Below are positions 35,330 through 47,340 of a stretch of 64,000 nucleotides of DNA, in pieces. Each line of letters starts with the position of its first letter. Position 1 is the first letter of the stretch. A program made the translations under genes and the position numbers. Source of the stretch: Casuarina equisetifolia (taxonomy: Eukaryota > Streptophyta > Magnoliopsida > Fagales > Casuarinaceae); assembly GCA_028551475.1 (NCBI GenBank), contig CM052354.1, positions 27,179,258 through 27,243,257 of the forward strand, read 5' to 3'. Below the pieces are notes generated by a model. It had not been told where the DNA came from, searched no databases, and was given only the letters and a program-made list of their open reading frames with translations.

Positions 35330-36757
35330 TTACTTTTGCTGAAGCTAGAAGCATCTATTGTTTATTTATTGGGATCAGAGGCAATAGCTGTGATACTCCT
35401 TTGAAGTGGAAGGCTGCTTGTACAGAATTCACCTAGATAAGTACATTGAAACCCATAGCATTGTTTTGTGGGAAAGCATCACGGGCGAACTCTTCAGGCA
35501 AGAGAATTTACATGCCAGATGGGTAACATTACCTGTAGCATTTGTCAGCAGACCCTCTGAGCTTCATTTTTGTATTTTTAAATTTTTTTCTGAATCTGTC
35601 TTGCATTTTATTTTCTTTTACTGTGAAATTTCCCTTGGATATCTTTTTCTGAGCCAGCTTTGTTATCTTTCTGGTCCGAATTAAATCAAGTACAAAACCC
35701 TCTCCCTTCCCTCTCCCTCTATCTGTCTCTTGTATAGATACGAGTCCGCTTGCAATGTGCTGGGCATCCAATAGCCAATATGCTGTACCTCTCTGAACAC
35801 ATAATCACTAGATCTGCTGAAGGAATGAGTGCTGATACAGCTGCTATTGAATCAGATCATTCTCTAAAGTCCAGTTTTTACGATAAATGTCTAAAGGAAT
35901 AGGAAGAGAACTCTCGTGATGACTTTAGCGTTGACCCTATGTGTACAAGTTGCCCACATAAATCCTCAATATTTTGGTGTGTTTGTTTGTTACATGATCC
36001 CCTTATTTTCCCAAAATTCATATTCTCATGTCACCGGTGGTACATGATGGGACAAACATAATAAACTTGTTTGAAGAATTGGTTTCTATTGCATTGTTGA
36101 TGAGAAAGTGAAAAAAGAAAAAAGAAAAAAGACAGAAAACTACATAGTGTGGTTGCAAATGCCTAGAGATTGGATAAGTGTATTATGAAATATCTATGAC
36201 AATTAGATTAGAAATCTTGAAATATGCCTAACAAAGATTTATCTCATGAAATGGTGATTATCATTCATGTCAATATTGAGGATATATTAGGTTGAGAGTG
36301 CACCACCTTGTCTTAGCAGAGCAATTAAGTATGATCCATTCAATTATTACTATTTTCAAAGATTATTTAGAAGTGTTTCCATTAACATTTTTATATGAAC
36401 AACATGGAAAGTTCTTAGGATTCACCGTATATGCACCACCTTGTCTTTGCAGAAAAATTAAGAATGATCCATTCAGTTATTAGATTACTGAAAAGTGTTA
36501 CCATTAACATTTTTGTATGAACAACATGGCAAGTTGACTCGCATGATTCACCGTATATACTTGCTTTAGTGGTTCATCATTTGGGAGCTGCGGGAAATAC
36601 TTAAAATCCTTCCTGTACGATTGGACTTTATTCCTTTTTAAATGCAGATATGATGCCCATGAAGAGGGTTTGCGGCTGCATTGCGTTAGATACTCTGGAC
36701 CTGGATGGACCTGAGAATGCCCAGACCCAGAATGGGCATCTCCAAGTTAACCATTCT
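35330..36757 (+). pseudogene. RNA pseudouridine synthase 7-like pseudogene, copy f
   Basis: This copy holds the most complete 3' half. Exon about 35400-35500 reads KWKAACTEFT then a stop, then STLKPIALFC-like sequence ending TGELFRQ, a decayed GRTHQ. Exon about 35735-35960 reads IRVRLQCAGHPIANMLYLSE then MSADTAAIESDHSLKSSFYD, ending in VDPMCTSCPH. The last exon (about 36650-36755) reads DAHEEGLRLHCVRYSGPGWT, then a stop, then ECPDPEWASPS. Introns resemble those of copies b, c and e. The catalytic exon is absent. Confidence 0.82.
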
Positions 36758-36759
36758 TT

Positions 36760-37800
36760 TCTTCCTCTCCATTTCTTCTTCTTTAATTCATGTTCTTTTC
36801 CTCAAAATTGTATTCCTCTCCTGCTCTTAAAAGAACTGAAAATTGTGAAACTTGGGTTGATCCTGTTTACTGAAGAATATGTTAATTAGTCAGAGCAGTG
36901 TGAAGACCAAAAATGCCTGATGCTTTCTCCAGATTCGACTCTCGCGCTTGCTAGACAGAGACAGCCATGAAAGTGCGCGGACAAGGATGAAAAAGAGAGT
37001 ACACTTTGGTTTTATGTCATTCTTAATGTAAATGATTAGCAGACGTGCTTATCACTTTTTTGGTTAATGCGTGGACCTTTGTAAACGCTTCGAATCCTTT
37101 TTGATGTTTGTGCGCCTTTTCTGCTAATCTCAAACGTCCTCCGAAGAACATTGATTTGGCTGTTCTGTGGAGGATTCAATGACTTTCCTAGCCGAAAGTT
37201 AGTGGGGTTCTTGCGATTCCACGACCTGCCAAAGCGTTAAAAAAAGCACCAAATCTCCGAAGTTCATGGAGAACTACTGAAATCAAATGGTCAAAAGTTT
37301 TAGTATTGCCTCAATTATTGCTTGTTAGGTTTGAGTACGAGAAAAAAAATTCTTGCTGAAGAAGAAATCTCCAGTTGAAGAACATGTTGTCCCAATTCAG
37401 GCAACTACAACAAAAGGGATCAATTGAAGAACATGTACAGGCTTGAAGGACGGTCCAAATTTGTCTTCTTTGCCATTCGGGACGACAGAAAGCACTCATT
37501 CCCTTTGGGCGGCAATCATGTCCAGAAATACTAACCTAATATTGACATTATCACGAGTTGGTTGGCCTAAAGCATGAAAATTCTAAACCACTTTCTTTTG
37601 CGGCTTAGGCACTATCTATGTTCTTTCCCCCTATTGCATAAAAAATGTACTTTGGTGGTATTCGCGAACAAAATGTCTAGTTTTTAGGGAAAGAGCAGCC
37701 ACTTAATAAATATAACCTTGCTTTTGCAAGCAAACGACGACACGCGAATATATATATGTAGATTACAATATGAATAAAGTTAAGATACTTTCCAGTATCA
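36760..37800. repeat. Downstream spacer block, third copy
   Basis: Same landmarks as the other spacer copies, leading directly into the 3' flank of SWEET-B. 37740-38070 closely resembles 59650-60030 next to SWEET-C, so spacer and SWEET were duplicated together. No gene. Confidence 0.75.
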
Positions 37801-38824
37801 CAATAAGTGGGCCATGAGTGTCCTTGTTTCGTGCAATTGAAGCCAACGGCTAGAAATAGGCAAGATCAATAAACTAGCTTTTTTCATTTATAAGATCGGG
37901 CCACTGAAATTACAGAGAGATAGCTAGTCATTTATTAGACCTTGAGAGTGACTAAATGACTGACCACTTGGGTAACAGGAAAACGAAATTCTACATAGAA
38001 ATAGTAACAACGAACTACTACCACAGTTAGCAAACTAAACGCAGACAAATTAAAAACCACCTTGTCCTCTTGAATGCTCAAGCTGCACTAGAGGCGTCCA
38101 TGTCTATCTTGGTTTCTTGTGCTTTTTCGTTCTCAATTTGATCTTCAACTACTTCACCTCCATTGCTGGTCGAAAGTGGAATCACAGACGTGCTAAGTTT
38201 AACTGCGACAGTGATGTGCTCAGCTGCTCGTAACTTTGGCTCCTCCAGGACCTTCTTGGTGTTTCTGTAAAATGCATAGATCAGCATCTGAACTACGCCA
38301 ATGAGAAACCCCAGAGTATTTGGAAGCTGTTGATTCCACAAAAAAAGAAAAAAAGAAAAAAAAATGGTGTTAGCAACAAGACAACTAACGTAGAATGAAA
38401 GCAGTAAGTAGTTGGAGGTTTGTGATGCATTCTCTTACTGCAATATAATAGTCCTTTAGAAAAAGGCCATAAAAGAACCACGTCACTGCACCCAAGGTCA
38501 AAAAGAACGATAAAGGAAATGGCATGTACTCCACACTCTTGGTTTCTATGATTTGTCTCTGCAAAGTTGCATACTTCGTATTAGTAACAGTCTCAGATAG
38601 GACGAGAATGAACATATACAAGAGGAACATTTTCTCAAAACAAAGCCATAAAAGTTCCTTCTTAACTTCTCACCATGACGTATAAAGGAGCAGCAAATAC
38701 ACTGATGTTAAACACCAAACAAATCCATCCAAGAATGTGGACACGTTTTTCCCCTTTTGCAAGGTAGAAAGTGAGGAGAAGCATAAGGCCGAAGCCAAAA
38801 ATGTTTAATAAGAGAAGAAGCTTC

Positions 38825-39257
38825 TGTTGAGATTGGGTGACGTGGCTGCCGTTTATAAGAGAAAACTGTGTGCTGAATAGGACAAAAGATGCAGGCTCAT
38901 TAAGACAAAGGTGCTGTCTCACTGAGATGTGCAGAGAATAGCCTGTGACTCTAGCGTGCAGCCTATGAAGAAAAAGAAAAGGGAGACCAAGCGTGCTGTA
39001 AGAGATGGTGCAGACCGGAGAATCAGATGAAGACTTTCCTTTTTGTTGAATCTGAAAAAGTAGCTCTTGTATTTTCAGTATCAGGGACTGGCTTTGTTTA
39101 AGTGTGTTGATTGTAGTTGTTTTTCAGTAACGTTTTGAACATTATCTGAAGTTCTGTAGGATTTCTTGTGTTGTGAGCATTTTTATTGGGTGCTTTTATA
39201 ATATCCTGGAACTGTTCTTTGGTTCAATCCGTTCTTTTTTCATTCTAAAACTCATCA
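38825..39257 (+). repeat. TE5 5' LTR
   Basis: 433 bp, TGTTGAGATTGGG to CTCATCA, followed by the tRNA primer-binding site. Confidence 0.96.
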
Positions 39258-39273
39258 GTGGTATCGAGAGCCA
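39258..39273 (+). other. TE5 primer-binding site
   Basis: GTGGTATCGAGAGCCA directly follows the 5' LTR. It matches the usual plant initiator-Met tRNA PBS (TGGTATCAGAGC) with small changes. Confidence 0.85.
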
Positions 39274-39288
39274 GGTTACGACATCTAC

Positions 39289-42200
39289 TTGGGATTCTTT
39301 TTCATGGCAACTCCATCAACTCTTTCCTCCTCCGTAGGAGCCTCACAGCCTCAACCAACAATACCCAACTCACAGATTCCGCTGCCAGTGTTTAATGGCG
39401 TGAACTATTCTGCTTGGGCCAACCGCATAACAACGTATCTGAAGGTTCAAGGCATGTGGGATATAGTGGAGAATGGAATTCCGAAAGTGGAAGATGAAGG
39501 TGCTCTCACTCCAACAGAACGTGAGAGGCATAGGAAAAATCAAGAAAAGGAGCTGAAGACTTTAATGGTGGTACAACTCTCTATTTCTGACTCAATTTTC
39601 AACCGGATCTCTTATGCAGCCACTCCTCAACAGATCTGGACATTTCTTAAGAATGAGTTCCTAGGAACTCCTAAGGTACGTGCAGTTCGCTTTCAATCAC
39701 TTAAACGTGATTTAGAACTAATGCAAATGCAAAAGGGAGAGTTGATTGCAGACTATTATACTCGTGTAAATGATATAGTTTGTCAGATTAGAGCTTTGGG
39801 TGAGGAATGGCCTGACTCACGAGTTGTTGAAAAACTTCTCATTAGTCTTACAGAAAAGTTTGACTCAACCGTGACAACTATTGAGGAAACTAAGGATTTT
39901 GCAAATATGGCTTTATCTAAATTGTTAGGGTCTCTAGAAGCTTATGAAAAAAGAATTGATAGACATAGAGAAAAGGCTCCTTTAGAGACAGCATTTAAAG
40001 CAAAATTGTCAATAGAACCAAAAACCCCTAAAGTGAATACTAGATCTGGGGAGAAGCCAGCTGAAGGAAGGGGAAAATTTCCACCATGTAGGGTGTGTAA
40101 GAGAACAAATCATCTGGAGAAGTTTTGTTGGTATAAAGGAAAAGTGCAGTGTAGATTTTGCCAAAGATTTGACCATATAGAAAGAAATTGTAAAGCCAAA
40201 AGTGGACAACAGGCAAACTATGTTGAAAAAGAAGAAAGTTGTGAAGAAGCTACATTATTCTTTGCTAGTATGTCTGTGGCGTGTGCTGATCCGAATTTGT
40301 GGTTCTTGGATAGTGGGTGTACAAACCACATGACCCCATATGACAATATATTCAGCAACCTTGATAGAACTTTCAAGTCAAGAGTTAGGTTGGGTGACAA
40401 TAGATACATAGATATTGCTGGAAAAGGGATAATTTCAGTAAGAACCTCTTCGGGTGCAAGAGAAATTAGAGAAGTATTGTGGGTACCCTCCTTAGCTTCT
40501 AACTTGCTGAGTGTAGGGCAGATGATGGAGAAAAATTATGTGTTGCTATTTAAAGGACGTTTTTGTCATATCTTTGAGGATGAAAGTATGGCTAGAGAAG
40601 TGATAAGAGTTGATATGAGAAATGTAAGAAATTTTCCACTGAGATTGGAATATGTTGATCATGCTGCAATGAGTATTGCTGAGGATAAAAATTGGCTCTG
40701 GCATAGAAGATTTGGTCATTTGAACTTTCAATCACTGGAAGAGCTACACAACCAGAAAATGGTAGAGGGACTCCCTCCAGTGAAGCATGTTGGGCAGATG
40801 TGTGAGTGCTGCCAACTTGGAAAAAGCTCTCGACAACCGTTTGTGTCAACAGGAAAAGAAAAACAAACTGATCTACTAGAGTTAATTCATACTGACATTT
40901 GTGGGCCTATGAGGGTTCACTCTAAAGAAGGAAATAGGTACTTCATTCTATTCATTGATGATGCATCCAGATATTGTTGGGTTGATTTTTTAAAGAACAA
41001 ATCTGAAGCATTTCGATCCTTCTTGAAGTTTAAAGTTGCTGCTGAGAAAGAAAGTGGGAAGGAAGTGAAAAGTATTCGGTCAGACCAGGGAGGAGAGTAC
41101 TTATCAGCAGAGTTTAATAATTTTTGTAAAGAACAAGGGATCAAACATCAGCTCACAGCTAGTTTCTCTCCCCAGTAGAATGGAGTGGCAGAAAGGAAGA
41201 ACCGAACAATAATGGGGATAGCAAGAAGTATGTTGGAAGAGAAGAATGTTCCAAAAGAGTTTTGGGCAGAGGCAGTAAACACTTGGATCACTATGCTATG
41301 TGCACATACCAGAGCAGAATCGTCACAAACTTGAACGAAGAGCAGAAAAAGGAGTATTTCTTGGATATAGCACACTGTCAAAAGCATATCGGGTGTATAA
41401 TCTAGTGAGTAATAAGTTGGTTATTACAAGAGATGTTGTAGTAGATGAGAACATGTCCTGGAATTGGGAAATGAAACTAGAAGAAAGTAAAAATGTGTCT
41501 ATTCCATGTACTATGAAGGGTAGTGAAGATTGGTTGGTGTGCAGTGATGAAGAATCAAAAAAGAGTCTTGAAGTGCCTGACTCTAGCTCGAATGATAGGA
41601 TCACCCCAAGTCCAATGGAACAAGATTCAGTGCAGTCATCAGAAGTAAGAAGAGACTTTTCTGACATGAGTCCAGTTCGCATGAGATGCTTGGAAGAAAT
41701 CTATGAAAGCTGTAACATGGCATTTTCTGAGCCAGTATCATTTGAAGAAGCTGTTGGAGAAAAAGAATGGAAGGAAGCTATGGATGAGGAGATGCGAACC
41801 ATTGAAAAGAATAATACATGGACTATTGTTGATCTTCCAGAAGGAAAGAAATCCGTAGGATTAAAATAGATATTCAAAAGAGAGACTGATGCAGAAGGCA
41901 AAACAGTGAGATGCAAGGCAAGACTTGTAGCTAAAGGATACACACAAATTCCTGGAACAGATTTTCATGAAACCTTCTCACCAGTTGCTCGAATGGAGAC
42001 TATAAGAATGCTTTTGGCAGTTGCTGCACAACATGGATGGGAAGTCCTACAGCTTGATGTGAAAGTTGCTTTTTTAAATGGGGTAATTGATGAAGAAGTT
42101 TATGCAGAACAGCCAAGAGGCTATGAGATCCAAGGGTCTGAAACCAAAGTGTTGAAACTTCACAAAGCTCTTTATGGTTTACGTCAAGCACCACGTGCAT

Positions 42201-43273
42201 GGTACAGTCGAATATGCAGCTTCTTTCTAGAGAAAGGGTTCTCACGAAGCCCAAGTGAACCAACACTATTTGTATCCCAAGTAAGTGATTCTATACTGCT
42301 TGTGTCCATATATGTGGATGATTTAATATTTATTAGGAATAAAACAATAGATTTGAGAAAGTTTAAAGAGGAGATGTTGCAATCTTTTGAAATGAATGAT
42401 ATGGGAGTTATGGAGTATTTTCTTGGCCTGGAGGTGTCTCAGATGAACGAAGGGATTTTTGTGTCACAAGCCAAGTTTGTTAAGAACCTGTTGGAGAAGT
42501 ACAATCTGTTCAATTGTAATCCAGTTTCCACTCCTCTTGTGGCTAGTGAGAAAATATGTTTTGAAGACAATTCTGGTGAAGCAAATGGAACTGATTTTCG
42601 AAGCTTAGTGGGGAGTTTGCTGTATCTAACAGCAACTCGTCCAGATATATTATATCCAGTGTCCTTACTTTCACGATGCATGCAGAAACCATCAAGAATA
42701 CATTTCAGCAAGCTCAAAAGAATACTTCGTTACATCAAAGGCACACAAGACTTTGGGTTGTTCTATGGTCGCTCTGAAGATTTTAAACTTGTTGGGTTTA
42801 GTGACAGTGATTGGGGTGGTAACACTAAAGACAGCAAAAGTACTAGTGGGTTCATTTTCAATCTTGGAACAGCTGCCTTCTCATGGTCCTCAAAGAAGCA
42901 AGAATTAGTATCTCTATCGACAGCTGAATCTGAATATGTAGCAGCTGCTTCTGCAGCATGTCAAGCAGTGTGGCTGCGTAGACTGCTTCAAGAGATTGGC
43001 TTGGAGCAAAATGGAGAAACGGTAATTTATAGTGATAGTAAGTCTGCCATAGCAATGACTAAGAACCCAAGCCATCATTCACGTACAAAACACATTTCTA
43101 TCAAGGTCCATTATGTGCGTGAGCTTGTTGAATCTAAGGAAGTCAAGTTTGAGTTTTGTCCAAGTGGAGAGCAGATGGCAGATATATTCACGAAGAATCT
43201 TCCTTATGCACCATTTGAGAAATTTAGAGCTCTCATCGGGGTAACTAGCAACCTCGTCAAGGAAGGGTGTTGA
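39289..43273 (+). pseudogene. TE5 gag-pol, three open segments
   Basis: Segment 1 (39289-41178, 629 codons) holds gag with the LPVFNGVNYSAWANRITTYL start, two zinc knuckles (CRVCKRTNHLEKFC and CRFCQRFDHIERNC), the protease motif WFLDSGCTNHM, the GAG-pre-integrase region (LWHRRFGHLNF) and the integrase core (HTDICGPM, SDQGGEYLS). It ends at TAG 41176-41178, where SPQ-NGVAERKNRT should read on. Near 41280 an internal deletion and frameshift removes the end of the core. Segment 2 (41300-41869) ends at a TAG after VGLK. Segment 3 (41906-43273) carries RT ([17 protein letters not shown]) and RNase H ([36 protein letters not shown]). Confidence 0.95.
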
Positions 43274-43700
43274 GATTGGGTGACGTGGCTGCCGTTTATA
43301 AGAGAAAACTGTGTGCTGAATAGGACAACAGATGCAGGCTCATTAAGACAAAGGTGTTGTCTCATTGAGATGTGCAGAGAATAGCATGTGACTCTAGCGT
43401 GCAGCCTATGAAGAAAAAGAAAAGGGAGACCAAGCGTGCTGTAAGAGATGGTGCAGACCGGAGAATCAGATGAAGACTTTCCTTTTTGTTGAATCTGAAA
43501 AAGTAGCTCTTGTATTTTCAGTATCGGGGACTGGCTTTGTTTAAGTGTGTTGATTGTAGTTGTTTTTCAGTAACGTTTTGAACATTATCTGAAGTTCTGT
43601 AGGATTTCTTGTGTTGTAAGCATTTTCGTTGGGTGCTTTTATAATATCCTGGAACTGTTCTTTGGTTCAATCCGTTCTTTTTTCATTCTAAAACTCATCA
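43268..43700 (+). repeat. TE5 3' LTR
   Basis: 433-bp copy of 38825-39257, preceded by the polypurine tract. Confidence 0.96.
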
Positions 43701-44443
43701 GCTTCATAGTCAGGATCTGAAAGTTCGACCATCGTTTTGTTAGAATAATATTGTTGGAACAACTGAAGAAGCAATTTAGAATAACATAAAATGAAATATG
43801 TACCCTTGCATTCTTGTTTGCATAAAATAAGGACAACATAATATAGATGAACTCAATGACACAGCCGACTGAGTTTATGGTGATAAGAAGATTTGTATCC
43901 TTCTTAAGCATCGCATGGCATATCCACAACATTGAACTGAAGAGTGCAACCACGTAGGGAATTGATTGAAAACCTCCAGTAGATTTCTTCTTATATATTT
44001 GATAGAATGTTGGCCTGAAACAAAAACAAAATATTGAACAATATTCTTATTGCCCATCCTCACTTGTTAGCTGGATTGAGTTGGAAAAAGAAGAAGAAAA
44101 GAATAGAAAAAGATCGCCTACAGTGGAGCAAGGTAGACCAGGAATGAGATGACATTGCCTGCAATTAATAAACAAACAGAAATGAAGAACGAAGAATATC
44201 AGTTCTTGAAAGAGTTCAACAGTCGTTCACCCTCTGCATTAGATAGTCAAGAAACAAACTCTGAAATCTGAATGTCACTAAGCATTGCATTTCCAACATA
44301 GCTAAGATGTATGGATGCATGTGCATTATGTTGCATGGAGTTTCATGAAGGAAAAAGATATTCATTATGGTAACTAGTCACAAAGAACTTCAGTGTATAC
44401 CTAGAAGGCCAAATCCAAAGATCCATGTAAGGTGAAAAGCCAT

Positions 44444-45087
44444 TTCTGTAGGCACAAACTAATCTCTCTTAGGCTAAGACTAAAGACTTCTCTCTCCGTC
44501 CCTCTCTCTAGCTAACACAGTGTTTTCAGTGAAACACTTTTGATGTCATACAAAGGCACAGGCGGGTCCGATTTATAGGGAGCATGGATGGTCGAGTGCC
44601 ATGCATGTGGATGCAACCGAGGGCTCCATTCCCAGTTGTTTACTGTGTAATACTGTGCAATACTGTGCAATAACCTTATTTGGCCGGTTTTTATCTCATA
44701 TTAAACCCCGCACTAAGGAAACTCTGTTTTCTTCTCTACCTTGTCGGATGCAAGTAGCTGGGGTCCCACTGGAGCCTTCCTGGTATTTCGCAGGGTGCAG
44801 CTTCTCTACTTAATCAAAATTGTTAAGTGACCATGCACTGTACCACGTCTGTTGCTGTCAATTACTCCACTAAATTACAAGCACTTAGCAATAAAACCCA
44901 GTTGGGAATAGGAATTACCCATGCCAGTGGACAAGTTTTGCACATTCTCTTCGTTTTATAGTAAGATTCTCTCGTACTAGTTCTGCGAAAGTAACTGGTG
45001 GAGCCCTATTTCCATGGCCAAGGTTAAGGAAGAATGGAATGCACCAGAGCTCCACAAAGGACAAAAAAAAAAAAAAAAAGTTAAAAA
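44444..45087. promoter_or_regulatory. SWEET-B 5' leader and upstream region
   Basis: A CT-rich leader is followed by sequence shared with the SWEET-C upstream region (61546-62090), including a TGTTTACTGTGTAATACTGTG word and an AGTAGCTGGGGTCCCACTGG word. The TACTGTGCAA unit is duplicated here relative to SWEET-C. No gene. Confidence 0.65.
44571..44580 (-). promoter_or_regulatory. SWEET-B TATA box
   Basis: CCCTATAAAT on the minus strand, about 130 bp upstream of the start codon, in a region that matches the SWEET-C promoter (TATA at 61631-61640). Confidence 0.65.
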
Positions 45088-45475
45088 AGGCACTACAAAA
45101 CACTTGACGTGGCCTGTACTATATACGATGGTCGTAAGCCCAGTTGCGATTGTAGGGACCTGAACTTGGGACTTCAACCGTTGACGCACAAAGGACTAAA
45201 ATAAAAAAGGAAAAAGAAAAAGAAAAAGGCACTACAAGACACTAAACGTGGCCTGTACCATGTACGGTAGTCGTAAGCCCACCCGCGATTTTAGGCACCT
45301 GAACTTTGGATCTCCACCCTTTGGATCCTGGCTCGACAAAGGACAAATAAAAAGAGGCACTACAAGACACTAGACGTGACCTCTACTATATACAGTAGTC
45401 GTAAGCTCGGTTGTGATTGTAGGGACCTGAACTCGGGATTCTTGGATCCTGATTCCACTAAGCGGCTTTTTGATT
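45088..45475. repeat. Three tandem repeat units of about 130-140 bp
   Basis: Units start at about 45088, 45228 and 45356 with GGCACTACAA-ACACT. Each holds a TACTATATAC- or TACCATGTAC-type word, a GTCGTAAGC word and a GGACCTGAACT-type word. A-rich linkers separate the units. Confidence 0.85.
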
Positions 45476-45830
45476 TGTAATCACACTTGATGGTTTAAAG
45501 ATGTCATCCAACGGTGGATAGAGGCTCGCCACCTCGATGAAAGGTGTCATTGCTGCCTTTTCCTGCCAGAAATCCTCCTCTCTCTCACGAACTCTGCTGC
45601 ATCCTCGGAAACTCAGAAAACTTCGCCGACTGCATTGCCATGTCGCTTACCATACCTTGTCCAGCTCTATGCTCCTAATAAAGCCTCGGAACCACACAGC
45701 GTGCTTCAAAACCAGAAGAAAACTTATAATTGAATACTTAAACAATAATTAAACTTATTGCTGTACAACAAAGTCTCACATTAAAAAATATATATTTATA
45801 ATATGTCTTATAAGTTTCGATTACATTTCT
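45476..45830. other. Spacer
   Basis: A 71-residue plus-strand open frame (45537) rich in Arg and Ser has no recognised domain. The rest is AT-rich. I do not support a gene here. Confidence 0.4.
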
Positions 45831-47340
45831 ACTTAACAAAACCTTCTTCCATGTATTCAAACATGATTTCACTAATGGGCCAATCTTTTGCTAGCAAAAA
45901 ATCGAGGCTGAGGCCTTTCCCCAATGAGGCCTTTCTACCGCAATACTCTGGGGAGTTTTGAATGCTATTGTCCCAAAGGCAAAGAAGGTGATGGGAAGCT
46001 AGATGGAACAAGCTATCACCTTGTAGGCAACAATTCTAGGAATATTGTTATTGCTTTATGTAAGTATTTAAAATTTGTGCTCTCATTTTTTAGACCAGTT
46101 CTTTTTCTCTTTTTGTTTCTCTAGCTTGATAATTTAGGTAGTCTTGATTAGTTAGGTCAAAGCTTCAAATGTGATGGGGGTTGAGAATGGCAAAGGACTA
46201 AGTATCACTTTTTTGGATCCGTTCTAGAATGACACATACCCTAATGGACAATCATTCGTTATCCTTTCGACCTCTTCATTCAAGTAGCTACACTTTTAAC
46301 TTACCATTTTGTACCATAATGGTAGTTTAATTATAGTTTGATTATGGTTAACCAATAGCCCATTATCATTCTTGGTTTAAATTCAAGAAATATGCAAGAT
46401 GATGTTTCAAGAGGGTCTTTAGGCATCACTGTGTCACAGGCTTATATTTCATCCTAAAAAGTCAACCTAATAAAAGGAGTAATTAGGCATCCTTATATGA
46501 CCAAATTCACTTGTCCTTATGCAGTGAAATAATGAAACCTATTACATTTTCTTTCACTCAAATTCATATTGACTTTGACTTGGGTGAGCCCCTTACCTAA
46601 GGACTTCTTTCAATAAGGCCTCTCTACAACAACACTTTGGAAAGTTTCGAATGCTATTGTCCCAAGGGCCAGAAGGTTACGGGAAGTAAGATGAAACAAG
46701 CTATTGCCTTGCAAGCAACAATTCCAAGAGTATTGTTATTGCTTTATGTAAGTAGTTAAAATTAGTGCTCTCATTTTCTAGACCAGCTCATTTTCTCTTT
46801 CTATTTCTCTAGCTTGCTAATTTAGGCATTCCTAATTAGTTAGGTCAAAAGCTTCAAATGTGATGGGGGTCGAGAATGGCAAAGGACTAAGTGTCACTTT
46901 TTTTAATCCATTCTATAATGACACATGTCCTAATGGACAATCATTTGTTATCCTTTCAACCTTTTCATTCAAGTAGTTGCACTTTAAACTCACCATTTGG
47001 TACCATAATGGTACTTCAACTGTAGTTTGACTATGGCTAACCAATATTCCATTATTGTTCTTAGTTTGAATTCAAGAAATATGCAAGATGGTGTTTTCTA
47101 AATGACTATGCAAGAGGGTCTTTGTGCACCATTGTGTTACATGCCTAGAACTCATCTCAAAAAGTCAACCTAATAAAAGAAATAATTAAGCCTTTTATTT
47201 GGTTAAATCCACTTGCCCTTCCAATGTGAAATAATAAAATTTATTATATTTTTTGTCACTCAAATTCACATTGCCTTCAATCTGGGAGAGCCCCTTACCT
47301 AAGGCCTTTTTGCAATGAGGCCTTTCAAATTAAGTTCTAT
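45830..47340 (+). pseudogene. Tandemly duplicated EGF exon of a wall-associated-kinase-like gene
   Basis: WAKs are plasma-membrane receptor kinases with extracellular EGF repeats. At about 45945-46065 the plus strand reads NTLGSFECYCPKGKEGDG followed by a linker and a hydrophobic NIVIAL start ending at a GTAAGT donor. This is the calcium-binding EGF repeat and the start of the transmembrane segment, where these genes normally have an intron. A second, more decayed copy follows at about 46615-46745, offset by 694 bp, with homologous intron-like sequence behind each. A third partial start lies near 47296-47335. No galacturonan-binding or kinase exon is present. Confidence 0.72.

Larger units (their letters stand above)
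38825..43700 (+). mobile_element. Copia LTR retrotransposon TE5 inside SWEET-B exon 4
   Basis: The two 433-bp LTRs (38825-39257 and 43268-43700), TG to CA, differ at about 8 positions by eye. A perfect 5-bp target duplication GCTTC lies at 38820-38824 and 43701-43705. The PBS TGGTATCGAGAGCC begins at 39259 and the PPT AAGGAAGGG ends at 43267. Gag-pol runs on the plus strand. Two in-frame stops and an integrase deletion make it non-autonomous today. It is transcriptionally opposite to its host gene. Confidence 0.97.
38078..44443 (-). pseudogene. SWEET: SWEET-B: complete six-exon SWEET split by a Copia insertion in exon 4
   Basis: Exons: 1 44443-44401 (MAFHLTWIFGFGLLG), 2 44158-44122, 3 44014-43804, 4 43716-43701 plus 38819-38674, 5 38558-38439, 6 38326-38078. 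Lengths 43, 37, 211, 162, 120 and 249 bp sum to 822 bp, i.e. 273 residues, once the element and one target-duplication copy are ignored. All splice sites are GT-AG and I saw no stop or frameshift in the exons. Motifs include [51 protein letters not shown] and the LPNTLGF start of exon 6. The size, the TKSVEYMPF motif and the long C-terminal tail suggest clade III, whose known members are mainly sucrose transporters. Without the insertion it would appear functional. With it, exon 4 is interrupted by 4.9 kb. Confidence 0.93.

Noticed and set aside
45060..45480. CRISPR-like array
   Set aside because: The repeats are long (about 130-140 bp) and few, with no short direct repeats and unique spacers; this is eukaryotic DNA.
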